This document shows, piece by piece, positions 29,445 through 35,701 of a stretch of 64,000 bases of DNA (position 1 is the stretch's first letter; every line of letters begins with the position of its first letter). The position numbers and the translations under genes are program-made. The notes below the pieces were generated by a model, which saw nothing but the letters and a program-made list of their open reading frames with translations, ran no database searches and was not told the origin of the DNA. The stretch lies in assembly GCA_034002745.1 (NCBI GenBank), contig JAVEZY010000002.1, forward strand, positions 62,001-126,000, written 5' to 3'. The stretch comes from JAITWN01 sp034002745 (GTDB taxonomy: Bacteria > Pseudomonadota > Gammaproteobacteria > SZUA-140).

Positions 29445-30313
29445 GCCTTTCCGGAGTCGGAATCAGGGGGGATGACGCTGTGCACGATGACCGGGAAGGG
29501 CCTGGTTTCCTCTCCTGCATACAGGGCCCGGTGCGGGAATGGAATCTCGATCCCGGCTGCGTCGAACGCGCGCTTCACGTCTTCCTGCAGGCTGTTGAGC
29601 AGGTCGAGGTAGTTCTCGCGCGTTGCCCAGGCCGAGAACTGTATGTCGAGTGAAGACTCGCCGAAGCCGGTGAAGATGAACAGCGGACGCGGTTCATCCA
29701 GGCACAGTGGATTGCGATCCGCGACGTCCATCAGCACTTCGCGCACTCGACCGATGTCTTCCTTGCGCGCCACCCGGATCTTCAGATCGAAGCGGCGGAT
29801 CGGGAAGCGGGTGAGCGTGGTGACCTCGCCCTTGATGAGCTGCTCGTTCGGAATGCGGACATACAGATTGTCGAAGGTCCGCAGCTTGACCGACAGCAGA
29901 TCGATCGACAGCACCTCGCCGGTGGTGGTGCCGACGCGAATGAGATCGCCGATCTCGAATGGTCGCTCTCCAATGAGGAACAGGCCGCTGATCAGATTGG
30001 AGGCGGAGGTCTGGGAAGCGAAGCCGATGGCCACCGATAGTACGCCTGCCGCGCCCAACAGCACGCCGAGGCTGAAACCGAGTTCTCGCAGCGCCGAGGC
30101 GATGAACAGGGCCAGTATCACGTAATAGACCAGGCGCCTGGTGAGCATGGCCTGGTGCGGCGTGAACCGCTTCCCCATGAGCCGTTGCGGCAATCTCGAC
30201 ACGATGGCGGCGACCATCAGTCCTGCCGCCAGCAGTACGATGGCGCGTACGATGGCCAGCGCCCGCTCGCTGGTGAAGAACGCCATCAGACTGTCGACCA
30301 GCGCGTTTTCCAT
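29441..30313 (-). CDS. Mechanosensitive ion channel, MscS family
   Basis: A 290-residue channel protein starting MENALVDSLMAFFTSERAL at 30313. It has an N-terminal helix, two more hydrophobic segments, and a pore-lining third helix in LGVLLGAAGVLSVAIGFASQTSASNLISGLFLI. The following beta domain has FEIGDLIRVGTTTGEVLSIDLLSVKLRTFDN and RIPNEQL, the MscS signature. Size and layout are those of E. coli MscS. It is two bases after the DUF432 gene and coupled to pldA. Confidence 0.9.
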   Translation of the reverse strand: MENALVDSLMAFFTSERALAIVRAIVLLAAGLMVAAIVSRLPQRLMGKRFTPHQAMLTRRLVYYVILALFIASALRELGFSLGVLLGAAGVLSVAIGFASQTSASNLISGLFLIGERPFEIGDLIRVGTTTGEVLSIDLLSVKLRTFDNLYVRIPNEQLIKGEVTTLTRFPIRRFDLKIRVARKEDIGRVREVLMDVADRNPLCLDEPRPLFIFTGFGESSLDIQFSAWATRENYLDLLNSLQEDVKRAFDAAGIEIPFPHRALYAGEETRPFPVIVHSVIPPDSDSGKA

Positions 30314-30315
30314 GA

Positions 30316-31098
30316 TCAGGTGAAGAAACCCGAAAAGGCTCGCACCAGGCCGCCCTTGCCGGCCTGCATGCGGGGCCCGGCAAGCAGCGTGGCGTCGCTG
30401 GCATAGCTCGGTGGTCCAGGTTCCACGCGGATGGCCGCCATGTCGCTGTCGGTCACGCGTTGCAGATGCACCGTATCGGACCACAGGCTGCCGTCCTCCC
30501 GTCCCCAGGTGGAAAGGAGGGGTGCCGGGAGGCTCAGCTTTTCCACCGGAAGCGGCGAATCGGCACGATTCTCGACCCGCAGCGCAGTCACCACCCGGTA
30601 CGCGCGCATCGGGACTTCGGCGAGCACATTACGGGCCTGGGTGCGGGCGGCATAGCAGATCTCTCCGGTGCGCGTCGATGGCCCGAACCAGGTGTCGGAG
30701 GGACGGGAAGCGGGAATCTCGCGCAGCAGCTGGTCGTTCTCGCCGGCGACGACGCCGACCCATACCGGCGTACTGATATAGAAGATCGTCTCCTCGCCAG
30801 GCAGCACGAATACGGCCTGCCGCGGACGTACCACCATCGGCCGATCGGCGAGCATGGGACGGAAAGCGATTCGATCCTGCGGATCGCGGCAGGCGTAACG
30901 CACATACTTGTCGTCGGGCCGCTCATCGCTCATTTCGAGCATGACCCCCGGGACAGCCTCCGTTTCGTCCACTTCCTCTGCCGACAGCAGCCATTCGCTG
31001 CCACTGCGGTGTGCTTTGAGAATCAGCGGACCCAGGCGCAGTCGCAGCGTGCGACCCGAGACCACATGGCGCGGCATCCACCAGAGTCCCTGGTTCAT
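30316..31098 (-). CDS. DUF432 family protein
   Basis: A soluble protein of about 260 residues. It contains WMPRHVVSGRTLRLRLGPLILKAHRSGSEWLL, a central VLPGEETIFYISTPVWVGV and WFGPSTRTGEICYAARTQARNVL, the layout I associate with DUF432. Start MNQGLWWMPR at 31098 is chosen because it leaves a 10-base gap to the GIY-YIG gene; an earlier ATG at 31128 would overlap it. Tight linkage to an MscS-type channel suggests a shared envelope or osmotic role, but the biochemical function is unknown. Confidence 0.75.
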   Translation of the reverse strand: MNQGLWWMPRHVVSGRTLRLRLGPLILKAHRSGSEWLLSAEEVDETEAVPGVMLEMSDERPDDKYVRYACRDPQDRIAFRPMLADRPMVVRPRQAVFVLPGEETIFYISTPVWVGVVAGENDQLLREIPASRPSDTWFGPSTRTGEICYAARTQARNVLAEVPMRAYRVVTALRVENRADSPLPVEKLSLPAPLLSTWGREDGSLWSDTVHLQRVTDSDMAAIRVEPGPPSYASDATLLAGPRMQAGKGGLVRAFSGFFT

Positions 31099-31108
31099 CG
31101 GCGCAGGC

Positions 31109-31396
31109 TCACCGGCCATCGCCTGCATGCCCCAGCGCGTCCAGCGCCATCTTCCCTGCGATCAGCATTTCCTTGGATTCCCGCGGCAGCTTCTTGATGC
31201 GGTGCTCGATGCGCAGCGCCGTGCCGCGGTCGCCGGCAGCGCAGGTGAATACCAGGCGCAGCGGGCCGCGGCCACGCAGGTAGCGTGCCGCACGTGGCCC
31301 GCCGCTGGCATGCTCGCGCAGACGTCGATCGACGGCGTTGGTGATGCCGGTGTAGAGCGTATCGTCGGCGCAGTGGATGATGTAGACGGACCACAC
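31109..31396 (-). CDS. GIY-YIG nuclease domain protein
   Basis: A 95-residue stand-alone GIY-YIG domain. It starts MWSVYIIHCADDTLYTGITNAVDRRLREHASG, with the paired VYII/YTGI strands, the conserved Arg, and a downstream LVFTCAAGDRGTALRIEHRIKKLPRESKEML, where the Glu of the family lies in the IEHRIKK helix. Proteins of this YhbQ-like size are putative DNA endonucleases of unclear role. It is first in the GIY-YIG / DUF432 / mscS / pldA operon. Confidence 0.88.
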   Translation of the reverse strand: MWSVYIIHCADDTLYTGITNAVDRRLREHASGGPRAARYLRGRGPLRLVFTCAAGDRGTALRIEHRIKKLPRESKEMLIAGKMALDALGHAGDGR

Positions 31397-31462
31397 ATGA
31401 AAACTCCGGTGTTTGGAGAAGTCTATGTGCTCGCCGGGCCGATTTCCAGCCGCGACGATGCC

Positions 31463-31491
31463 TCGCTAGCCGGCGGCGCCGACCGTATAAT
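31463..31491 (+). promoter_or_regulatory. Likely promoter for the DUF2237 gene
   Basis: A perfect TATAAT at 31486-31491 lies 17 bases after TCGCTA (3 of 6 matches to the -35 consensus). It sits in an interrupted palindrome GACC-N7-GGTC (31481-31495) and is 36 bases before the ATG of the DUF2237 gene. Confidence 0.45.
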
Positions 31492-31527
31492 GGTCAGCAC
31501 CACCGCGCGGCGATCCGGATACATGCC

Positions 31528-31917
31528 ATGAGCCTGGAAATGCAGATCGACGAATCCCTCAATGTCTTCGGCGAACCGCTGGAAACCTGCGGCATCCGTC
31601 CACTGACCGGATTCTTTCGCGATGGCTGCTGCAACACCAGCGGCGCCGACGCCGGCTCACATACGGTGTGCATCGAAGCCACGCGCGATTTCCTGGAATT
31701 CTCCCGCTTCCGCGGCAACGATCTCAGCACGCCAGTGCCCGAGTTCGCTTTTTCGGGCCTGCAGGCCGGCGACCGCTGGTGTCTATGCGCCGCCCGCTGG
31801 CTCGAGGCGCACGAACTCGGGATGGCGCCGCGGGTATACCTGCGCAGTACCCATCGCCGCGCGCTGGAAGTGATACCGCTGGAGTTGTTGCGGCGTTACG
31901 CCGCCGATCTGAACTGA
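31528..31917 (+). CDS. DUF2237 family protein
   Basis: A 129-residue protein. It contains NVFGEPLETCGIRPLTGFFRDGCCNTSGADAGSHTVCIEATRDFLEFSRFRGNDLSTPVPEFAFSGLQAGDRWCLCAARWLEA, a nearly complete match to the DUF2237 pattern, in which cysteines (CG, CC and CLCA) are conserved. Function is unknown; several relatives have been noted in Fe-S or metal contexts, but this is not established. ATG 31528, single-gene unit. Confidence 0.88.
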   Translation: MSLEMQIDESLNVFGEPLETCGIRPLTGFFRDGCCNTSGADAGSHTVCIEATRDFLEFSRFRGNDLSTPVPEFAFSGLQAGDRWCLCAARWLEAHELGMAPRVYLRSTHRRALEVIPLELLRRYAADLN

Positions 31918-31957
31918 TCCGGGGTCGATCGACCCCGGTCCGCGAACCTAGCGACGG

Positions 31958-32245
31958 TCACAGGCGAGCGCCGAGTACGGACAGCAGCTCGAGCAGAGCG
32001 CGTCGCCCGCGCCGATTGAGGGCTTCCCAGGCCGAGAGCAGTTCCACCTCCTTCGCCGTCAGCGCATAGGCTTCCGCCGGCTCCCGGATCTCGGGGACCA
32101 GAAGCGGGTGCTCATCCAGGCTTTCCTGCAGCCGCAGCACGAGTTCGGCGTTCATGCTCCGTCGGTTCGCCTGTGCCGATCTTTCCAGATGGTGTCGCAG
32201 TTCCGCGGGCATGCGCAAACCGAAGGGATTGATGTTGCGTGACAT
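31958..32245 (-). CDS. Arc-type ribbon-helix-helix DNA-binding protein
   Basis: A 95-residue protein. It starts MSRNINPFGLRMPAELRHHLERSAQANRRSMNAELVLRLQESLD at 32245, which is the Arc/MetJ-like ribbon-helix-helix fold (beta strand NPFGLRMP, two helices, conserved RSMNAE). A C-terminal AWEALNRRGRRALLELL follows. Such proteins usually repress phage, plasmid or their own promoters. Divergent transcription with the promoter at 32272 suggests autoregulation. The longer frame to 32290 lies in the promoter. Confidence 0.82.
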   Translation of the reverse strand: MSRNINPFGLRMPAELRHHLERSAQANRRSMNAELVLRLQESLDEHPLLVPEIREPAEAYALTAKEVELLSAWEALNRRGRRALLELLSVLGARL

Positions 32246-32271
32246 GGCGCCTGATTCTAGACAAAAAGGCG

Positions 32272-32298
32272 TTGACACGAATCGTTTCACGGTATAGT
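32272..32298 (+). promoter_or_regulatory. Promoter between arc-like and degenerate GGDEF genes
   Basis: A perfect TTGACA at 32272-32277 is followed after 15 bases by TATAGT at 32293-32298. TAGTTA direct repeats lie at 32295-32300 and 32303-32308, a possible operator for the divergent ribbon-helix-helix protein. The short spacer weakens the call. Confidence 0.5.
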
Positions 32299-32326
32299 TA
32301 TCTAGTTACACCACGATGGCGGAACC

Positions 32327-32334
32327 AGGAGGAG
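32327..32334 (+). promoter_or_regulatory. Unusually strong ribosome-binding site for a tiny leader ORF
   Basis: AGGAGGAG at 32327-32334 is a near-perfect Shine-Dalgarno. It is well placed for GTG 32342 or ATG 32345 of the 18-19 codon leader ORF, but too far upstream of the GGDEF-like gene (start 32389 or later) to serve it directly. Confidence 0.5.
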
Positions 32335-32341
32335 CCACCGT

Positions 32342-32401
32342 GTGATGGACATTGAAGTCCATGGATTTTTTTCCCCGGCGCTGCGGTCGTGGGAGCCGTG
32401 A
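32342..32401 (+). CDS. Tiny leader ORF (possible leader peptide)
   Basis: GTG 32342 or ATG 32345 opens a reading frame encoding MDIEVHGFFSPALRSWEP, which ends with TGA 32399-32401. That stop overlaps a GTG (32398) of the downstream GGDEF-like gene, giving a possible GTGA coupling. A second tiny frame (MAEPGGATV, ATG 32316) ends in TGATG across the ATG at 32345. A hairpin followed by T7 lies inside it. No homology is known; the call rests on the strong ribosome site and the overlaps. Confidence 0.35.
   Translation: MMDIEVHGFFSPALRSWEP
32345..32372 (+). terminator. Attenuator-like hairpin in the leader
   Basis: ATGGAC at 32345-32350 and GTCCAT at 32357-32362 form a 6-bp stem with loop ATTGAA. 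After GGA a run of seven T follows (about 32366-32372). The hairpin covers the start codon of the leader ORF, so ribosome occupancy could decide whether it forms. Confidence 0.4.
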
Positions 32402-32817
32402 CAGGGCGCGCGCGCGGCGCCGCCCGCGAGGCATTCCGGCGTGAACTGGCGCGCGCGGCGCGTCATCGATATCCCCTCGGGGTTGCCCTGATCGATCCCG
32501 GCACGCATCGGCGATGCGGCGAGTACCTGTGTGAATTGCGCTGGGTGATCGGCCTCGCCGTGCGCGCCGGAGATCAGGTGTGCACCCGCGATTCCGGCGA
32601 CATCCTGATCCTGCTCCCCGGCATGCCGGACAACCGTCTTGCCTCTCGCATCAGGGTGGTGAGCGCTGCCGCGCGCTCGGCGTCGCGCGTCGTCGATGCG
32701 CCTGTGCTGCGCTGGGGTGTCGCCGCTTTCCCCCGCGATGGTATGCTCCCCGACATACTGATCGGATCGGCGATTGCCGCCATGCAGACGGCCGGACCCT
32801 TGGAGCGGACTGATTGA
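32389..32817 (+). CDS. Degenerate GGDEF-domain protein
   Basis: A protein of about 142 residues resembling a truncated GGDEF domain. YPLGVALIDPGTHRR aligns with the start of the fold; RAGD (59-62) fits the RxxD inhibitory-site pattern; DSGDI (68-72) occupies the GGDEF position; ILLPGM, a middle helix, and RWGVAAFPRDGMLPDILIGSAIAAMQTA match the C-terminal half. The active-site GGDEF residues are lost, so it cannot be an active cyclase, but the I-site could bind c-di-GMP. The start is GTG 32389 or the coupled GTG 32398. A link to the Arc-like or receiver neighbours is not proven. Confidence 0.6.
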   Translation: MGAVTGRARGAAREAFRRELARAARHRYPLGVALIDPGTHRRCGEYLCELRWVIGLAVRAGDQVCTRDSGDILILLPGMPDNRLASRIRVVSAAARSASRVVDAPVLRWGVAAFPRDGMLPDILIGSAIAAMQTAGPLERTD

Positions 32818-33024
32818 TAATCGTCAATGCGCCGACGGTCGCCCAGCTGCAAGATGAGGCAAGGAAATCATCCCCGCAGGATCCAGAAGCCGGTCGCTGC
32901 CGCAAGGAGCGGGCAGTGCTTTTTCCTGAGGGCGACGCGACAATGGTACGTTGCCGTCATGCTGCAGCGTCTCGGCCGTGCCCCCTGGGGCAGGTGGCGC
33001 GACCCGCATCGAGGAACCGGCACC

Positions 33025-33513
33025 ATGGATAATGCAACGCTCAATCCGGCCATCGAAATCCTGCTTGTCGAGGACAACCCCGATGATATCGAGCTGACCC
33101 TGCGCGCCTTGAGAAGGGCGGGGCTGAGCAACGAGATCATCGTCGCGCGCGATGGCCAGGAAGCGCTGGACTATATCTTCTGTGAAGGCAGCCACGCCGG
33201 GCGCAGCATCAATGACACGCCCAAGGTGATCCTGCTGGATCTCAAGCTGCCGAAGGTGGACGGGCTGGAGGTCTTGCGCCGCATCAAGAGTGACGACCGC
33301 ACGCGCATGATCCCCACGGTGATCCTGACGTCGTCGATGGAGTTGCAGGACGTGGTCGGCTCCTATGAGTTGGGAGTCAACAGCTACATCGTCAAGCCAG
33401 TGAATTTCGAGCGCTTTTCGGCGGCGGTTCAAAAGCTCGGTATGTACTGGCTGCTGATCAATCAGCCGCCGCGGCGTGAAGGAGAGAAAGGAAAGAGGAC
33501 GGATGAGCGTTGA
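33025..33513 (+). CDS. Stand-alone response-regulator receiver protein (Rcp1-like)
   Basis: A 162-residue single REC domain starting MDNATLNPAIEILLVEDNPDDIELTLRAL at 33025 after GAGGAACCGG. It has the acidic pair EDNPDD, the phospho-accepting Asp in VILLDLKLPKVDGLEVL, the Thr in VILTSS and the Lys in NSYIVKPVNFERF. Such single-domain regulators of the Rcp1 group usually partner a histidine kinase, often of phytochrome type; none is visible here. Its last residues (REGEKGKRTDER) are encoded by a purine-rich repeat arm. Confidence 0.9.
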   Translation: MDNATLNPAIEILLVEDNPDDIELTLRALRRAGLSNEIIVARDGQEALDYIFCEGSHAGRSINDTPKVILLDLKLPKVDGLEVLRRIKSDDRTRMIPTVILTSSMELQDVVGSYELGVNSYIVKPVNFERFSAAVQKLGMYWLLINQPPRREGEKGKRTDER

Positions 33514-33601
33514 GGGATGAAGCGGTCGCGTCGGCTGATTCGATGGCGTTTCCCTTTCATCTTTTCCCTTTCGTCTCCCGTTCTGTATCCTTTCCCCTTC
33601 G
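33476..33601. repeat. Purine-rich/pyrimidine-rich imperfect inverted repeat, copy 2
   Basis: Purine arm at about 33476-33510 (GAAGGAGAGAAAGGAAAGAGG core) and pyrimidine arm at about 33549-33601 (TTTCCCTTTCATCTTTTCCC core). The purine arm forms the 3' end of the receiver gene, adding a charged tail. The right arm lies just before the outer-membrane protein gene. The arm core CTTTCATCTTT is shared with copy 3. Confidence 0.5.
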
Positions 33602-33617
33602 CGAGGAGAATCCAAGA

Positions 33618-34103
33618 ATGAAGAACAGGGCGGGAATCGTCGTTACGCTGGTGTGCGGGCTGGGTTGCGGCGTCATCCAGGCGCAGGGATCGTTCGGTGT
33701 CGGCATCATCGTAGGTGAGCCAACCGGCCTGACCATGAAGCGCTGGCTCAACAACACCCATGCGATAGATGCTGGTGCGGCATGGTCGTTCTCCGAGAAC
33801 GAATCGTTCCAGTTCCATGCCGATTATCTGATCCACGACTTTAATATGCTGCGTCCCGCGGACTTCGAAGGTCGGGTATCGTTGTTCTACGGGCTTGGCG
33901 GCAGGATCAAGCTGGAGGATGACGACGGCAGTGGCAGGAACGAGGACGACACGCTGGTCGGCATTCGCATTCCGCTCGGCATCACCTACCACTTCCCCCT
34001 TCAGCCGGTCGAACTTTTCGGTGAATTCGTGCCGATTCTCGATCTCGCTCCGGACACTGATCTGGACATCAACCTGGCGATCGGGGCACGACTCTATTTC
34101 TGA
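33618..34103 (+). CDS. Small outer-membrane beta-barrel protein
   Basis: A 161-residue secreted protein starting MKNRAGIVVTLVCGLGCGVIQAQG at 33618 after GCGAGGAGAA. The mature part contains FGVGIIVGEPTGLTMKRWLNNTHAIDAGAAWSFSE and GLGGRIKLEDDD...GIRIPLGITYHF and ends with INLAIGARLYF, with a C-terminal aromatic residue typical of BAM substrates. The GEPTGLT motif occurs in small beta-barrel families such as DUF3996-like proteins. Function is unknown. It overlaps the convergent neighbour by 10 bases. Confidence 0.8.
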   Translation: MKNRAGIVVTLVCGLGCGVIQAQGSFGVGIIVGEPTGLTMKRWLNNTHAIDAGAAWSFSENESFQFHADYLIHDFNMLRPADFEGRVSLFYGLGGRIKLEDDDGSGRNEDDTLVGIRIPLGITYHFPLQPVELFGEFVPILDLAPDTDLDINLAIGARLYF

Positions 34104-34942
34104 GCAGGCTGGTCGGCGCGGGCCGCGGCATCGAAAACGGCGAACAGCTGGCCGCAGCCCTTCGGCTCGAGTTCGTCGTGCCATAGTTCGCTGAGTCCGA
34201 AGCACGGCGGCGGACACAGCGGTGCCCCGGTGGTCAGAGTGTCGAAGACCTCGCCGCCGAGCAGCAGCGGCACCAGGGTCAGATAGATCCGATCCATCCG
34301 CCCGGCCCGCAGCAAGGCGGAGTGCACCTTCGGTCCCGCCACCGAACAAACGACCTTGCAGGGGGCGAGGGCGGCCAGCAGCTGATGGCCGTCGATGTCC
34401 GGCCCCTCACCGCAAACCCGGACATCGTAGCCTCGGGCGCGGGCTTCGGCCAGTCGACCCGCTTCGGAGCTGCCCCATGTCAGCACCGTAATCTCCCCCG
34501 CGATCCCCGGCAGCCGTTCCCTGGGGGGAAGATCCAGCTTCGCGCTCACCGCCGCCACGCGCGGCCCTGGCGTCAGACCGTTCATCTGGCGCCAGGCCGT
34601 CAGTTCCGCGGCATCCGCTCCCAGCGTCAGCATGTCGGTTCCGCGCCCGGCGGCTGCTGCGTGCAGATGCCGCGCACTGGTCAGCAGGATGTCCGCCTGG
34701 GCCGCCAGCTCGTGATACAGGCGCTGATCATGCGCATTGCTGCACGCCGGCGGCACCTCGCGCACGTCCTGCGGGTTCTTCCATGAGATCCGTCCGTCCA
34801 GACTGACGATGAAATTGGTATAGACGAACGGCTTGCCGGACGCTCCACGCCGGTGCAGCCGGTGACCCAGGAAACATCCGGACAAAAGGGCGTCAGCGCC
34901 GGCCGGAACCAGCCGCTTGAGCCGGGGTGCCGGGTCCTTCAA
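34094..34942 (-). CDS. RibD C-terminal-domain (pyrimidine reductase family) protein
   Basis: A 282-residue protein of the RibD C-terminal/dihydrofolate-reductase-like fold. It contains FVYTNFIVSLDGRISWKNPQ, LAAQADILLTSARHL, VRVCGEGPDIDGHQLLAALAP, and RIYLTLVPLLLGG, which is the RibD_C pattern (SLDG, ADAVLTSA-like and LTLVPLLLG). It lacks the deaminase half of RibD, so a role outside normal riboflavin synthesis is possible, and its substrate is unknown. The start is TTG 34942, no better start lies nearby. Confidence 0.8.
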   Translation of the reverse strand: MKDPAPRLKRLVPAGADALLSGCFLGHRLHRRGASGKPFVYTNFIVSLDGRISWKNPQDVREVPPACSNAHDQRLYHELAAQADILLTSARHLHAAAAGRGTDMLTLGADAAELTAWRQMNGLTPGPRVAAVSAKLDLPPRERLPGIAGEITVLTWGSSEAGRLAEARARGYDVRVCGEGPDIDGHQLLAALAPCKVVCSVAGPKVHSALLRAGRMDRIYLTLVPLLLGGEVFDTLTTGAPLCPPPCFGLSELWHDELEPKGCGQLFAVFDAAARADQPAQK

Positions 34943-35044
34943 ACCGGAATTCCCGCAGCTTCCGTGGGCACATCATTCATTGCGCAATTTTCGCTCCGCC
35001 AGAGAGTCATTCAAGTCCGAAGTCGGGGGTAACGATAACCCATC

Positions 35045-35692
35045 GTGGCTATACATCTTCAGGGAATGATGACCCATATTGTGGCAGGGAGTTTCAATGT
35101 CTCGGTAGCCGTGGTCCGGGTGCTTGCCCTGGTCCTGGCTTTCGCCGGCGTCGCGGCTGCCCAATCGGAGCCGCATGCCGCGCCGGTTTCGGATGTTGCA
35201 TACGTTGGTCATGAGAGCTGCGCCATGTGTCACAAGGCCCAATTCGAAGACTGGCGCCGCAGTTCGCATGCGCGCGCCTTCGAGCTGCTGAAGCCGGGGC
35301 AGCGTCGCGCGCCCAAGCGGAAGGCCGACCTCGATCCGTCCCGCGACTACACCAGCGATCAGGATTGCCTGCGCTGTCATACCACCGGCTATCGCTTGCC
35401 CGGTGGTTTCGTGAGTGTGCGCGAAACACCCGATCGCGTCGGTATCGGCTGCGAGATGTGTCATGGGCCCGGCAAGAGGTACCGCGAAATCCACAAGTCC
35501 CGGCGCGGAAGCCTCGATCGTGCCGAACTGATCGCCGCCGGGCAGCGTTACGCTTCGGAGGATGCTTCCGTATGCGTTGCCTGTCATGAACACGAGGATA
35601 CGCCGTTTCAACCCGCCCTCGATCACAAGTACGAATTCGATCTCGCGGAGCGCCTGAAGAAAACCCGAAGTTTTCATCGCAGCTACGAGTGA
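35045..35692 (+). CDS. Tetraheme c554-type cytochrome c
   Basis: A 215-residue periplasmic cytochrome (counting from GTG 35045; ATG 35066 or 35069 are also plausible). A hydrophobic signal (VAVVRVLALVLAFAGVAAA) precedes four CxxCH sites: CAMCH (59-63), CLRCH (108-112), CEMCH (136-140) and CVACH (177-181). The segment YVGHESCAMCHKAQFEDWRRSSHARAFELL is a classic cytochrome c554 fingerprint. It lies 9 bases before a diguanylate cyclase gene and about 1.5 kb from the MtrAB pair, so electron transfer to or from that conduit is possible. Confidence 0.9.
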   Translation: MAIHLQGMMTHIVAGSFNVSVAVVRVLALVLAFAGVAAAQSEPHAAPVSDVAYVGHESCAMCHKAQFEDWRRSSHARAFELLKPGQRRAPKRKADLDPSRDYTSDQDCLRCHTTGYRLPGGFVSVRETPDRVGIGCEMCHGPGKRYREIHKSRRGSLDRAELIAAGQRYASEDASVCVACHEHEDTPFQPALDHKYEFDLAERLKKTRSFHRSYE

Positions 35693-35701
35693 TGAGCGCC
35701 G

